Assembly (NCBI GenBank): GCA_965223435.1
Contig: CBDCWQ010000023.1
Span: forward strand, 1,798,001 to 1,862,000
Length of the DNA stretch: 64,000 nucleotides
Reading direction: 5' to 3'
From: CBDCWQ01 sp965223435
GTDB taxonomy: Bacteria > Myxococcota > Kuafuiibacteriia > Kuafuiibacteriales > Kuafuiibacteriaceae
The number at the start of each line of letters is the position of its first letter. Position 1 is the stretch's first letter. This document shows, piece by piece, positions 63,066 through 64,000 of the stretch. The notes beneath the pieces were generated by a model. The model ran no database searches and was not told the origin of the DNA. It was given only the letters and a program-made list of their open reading frames with translations. A program made the translations under genes and the position numbers.

Positions 63066-64000
63066 ATGAAAGCGAAAGAAGCAGTCGAATGGCTCAAGCC
63101 AGAAGCGTGGGCCGCCACGCCCGCTCCGGAGCGTCTCCATCTACTGGAGGCGGTTCGCGAGAACATGAGGACCTACCCGGATGAGTTAACAGCGTCTGAC
63201 TCGAAGATGAAGAACGATTTGATCGGAGAGGCGCTCTTCAGCGACCCGGTTTCGTTGGTGGGCACCATTGTGCCTCTCGCCAACACTGTGACCGCCTGCA
63301 TCGAGCTGTACGAGTCGATTATCCAGGGAGAGATGCTTGGACCCTTGGAGGTCAAGCAAGTTGGGCCGGACCTTTACGACGTGCGCGTGTTTCCGAAAGC
63401 CGCCAAAGACAAGCTGATGAACCCGGACCGCTCGGACTTCATCCGAGTCAAGGGCGAGCCTAGGCAGACGAATCCTTTGGACAAACCTCCTGGAATCATC
63501 GCGGTACTCGGCGCTGGCAACTACAGTTCGTCCTTGGAAATGGTGAAGGCCATGTTTCTGGAGAACTGTGCTGTCGTCCACAAGCCTCACCATCTCAATC
63601 AGGAGACGGACAGGACTTGGGAGAAGATCATGGCCCCGCTCATCGAGGTGGGTGGGCTCTCGTTCTGCGACTCTGACCAGGGGCGAGATCTCACCAAGGT
63701 TGAGCGGCTGACGAAGATCTACTTCACGGGCGGGGCGAGCACGGCAGAAGCCATCATGAAGGCTACTGACACCGAGCTGGTGTCGGAGTGCGGTGGAAAC
63801 AACCCGTGCATCATCGTTCCCGGCGACCGGCCCTGGACACAAAAGGAGATTCATCACCAGGCGCTTCAGATCGCCACAATGGTCAAGCTGAATGGGGGGG
63901 CTGTTTGCGGGCGTCCTCAGACCCTGGTGACCAGCAAGCATTGGCCGCAGCGCGAAGAGTTTCTGGCCGCCCTCGAAAAGGCCATCGTCGAGGAAACGCC
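63066..64000 (+). CDS. Aldehyde dehydrogenase family protein (cut by window end)
   Basis: Oxidises an aldehyde with NAD(P). AGGAGG precedes ATG 63066; 311 codons are inside the window. GIIAVLGAGNYSSSLEM and IYFTGGASTAEAIM form the cofactor site, SECGGNNPCII holds the catalytic Glu and NGGAVCGRPQTLV the catalytic Cys. ECGGNNP replaces the usual ELGGKxP, placing it in a divergent branch. Substrate unknown. It is divergent from the AraC-type regulator. Confidence 0.85.
   Translation, partial: MKAKEAVEWLKPEAWAATPAPERLHLLEAVRENMRTYPDELTASDSKMKNDLIGEALFSDPVSLVGTIVPLANTVTACIELYESIIQGEMLGPLEVKQVGPDLYDVRVFPKAAKDKLMNPDRSDFIRVKGEPRQTNPLDKPPGIIAVLGAGNYSSSLEMVKAMFLENCAVVHKPHHLNQETDRTWEKIMAPLIEVGGLSFCDSDQGRDLTKVERLTKIYFTGGASTAEAIMKATDTELVSECGGNNPCIIVPGDRPWTQKEIHHQALQIATMVKLNGGAVCGRPQTLVTSKHWPQREEFLAALEKAIVEET

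Overview
The window looks like chromosome of a free-living Gram-negative bacterium of moderately high G+C. Signals are lipoprotein and outer-envelope type proteins, cobalamin-dependent MetH, a proteobacterial-type GltBD, ErpA, glutathione-linked formaldehyde dehydrogenase and a NifA-type sigma-54 activator. The mix of an enterobacterial-style his operon with planctomycete-style DUF1549/DUF1501 genes would fit the former Deltaproteobacteria (Myxococcota or Bradymonadota-like). That placement is inference from gene content only.

The left 36.8 kb is mostly ordinary core metabolism. It holds metH (cut by the window edge), a TAP-like lipoprotein peptidase with a NatAB-type ABC exporter, and two different isopropylmalate synthases flanking a TetR regulator and a sigma-54 activator. 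Next come frmA with an ETHE1/glyoxalase II-like metallo-beta-lactamase, then gltBD. A tight operon reads [TrpR/YerC-like regulator]-hisGDCBHAF-hisIE; its promoter is readable and nearly all its genes are translationally coupled. It is followed by ydcF-like and UDPGP-like genes, erpA, a GH16 lipoprotein, and a three-gene DUF1549/1553-DUF1501-membrane protein unit. Amino-acid synthesis dominates: GltBD supplies glutamate used by HisC and HisH, and the two LeuA enzymes feed leucine synthesis.

From about 36.9 kb to about 61.8 kb the sequence is an accessory mosaic. It has a deleted alcohol dehydrogenase, a tandem repeat, a phosphotransferase and an ADP-ribosylglycohydrolase. Conflict or addiction modules follow: an intact AbiE pair, a nucleotidyltransferase pair that looks toxin-antitoxin-like, HipBA with three matching operator boxes, and a second AbiE pair whose toxin is frameshifted. 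There are remnants of IS21, IS66, a NACHT NTPase and two tyrosine integrases. Two serine recombinases are present, one with a 28-bp palindrome just upstream. An N-acylethanolamine-amidase-like/GNAT-like pair is also here.

The interval 51151-61833 is bounded by two 165-bp direct repeats that each contain the 3' end of a tRNA-Ala-like sequence followed by a terminator hairpin, so it is best read as an integrated element of about 10.5 kb. Its most interesting cargo is a two-gene unit: a nitrilase-like protein followed by a Rad50/SMC-like ATPase with a zinc-hook CxxC and an N-terminal domain I do not recognise. It is a candidate uncharacterised defence system, although the ATPase reading frame is broken by one base here. 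To the right of the second repeat lie an AraC/OruR-type regulator and a divergent aldehyde dehydrogenase that runs off the window.
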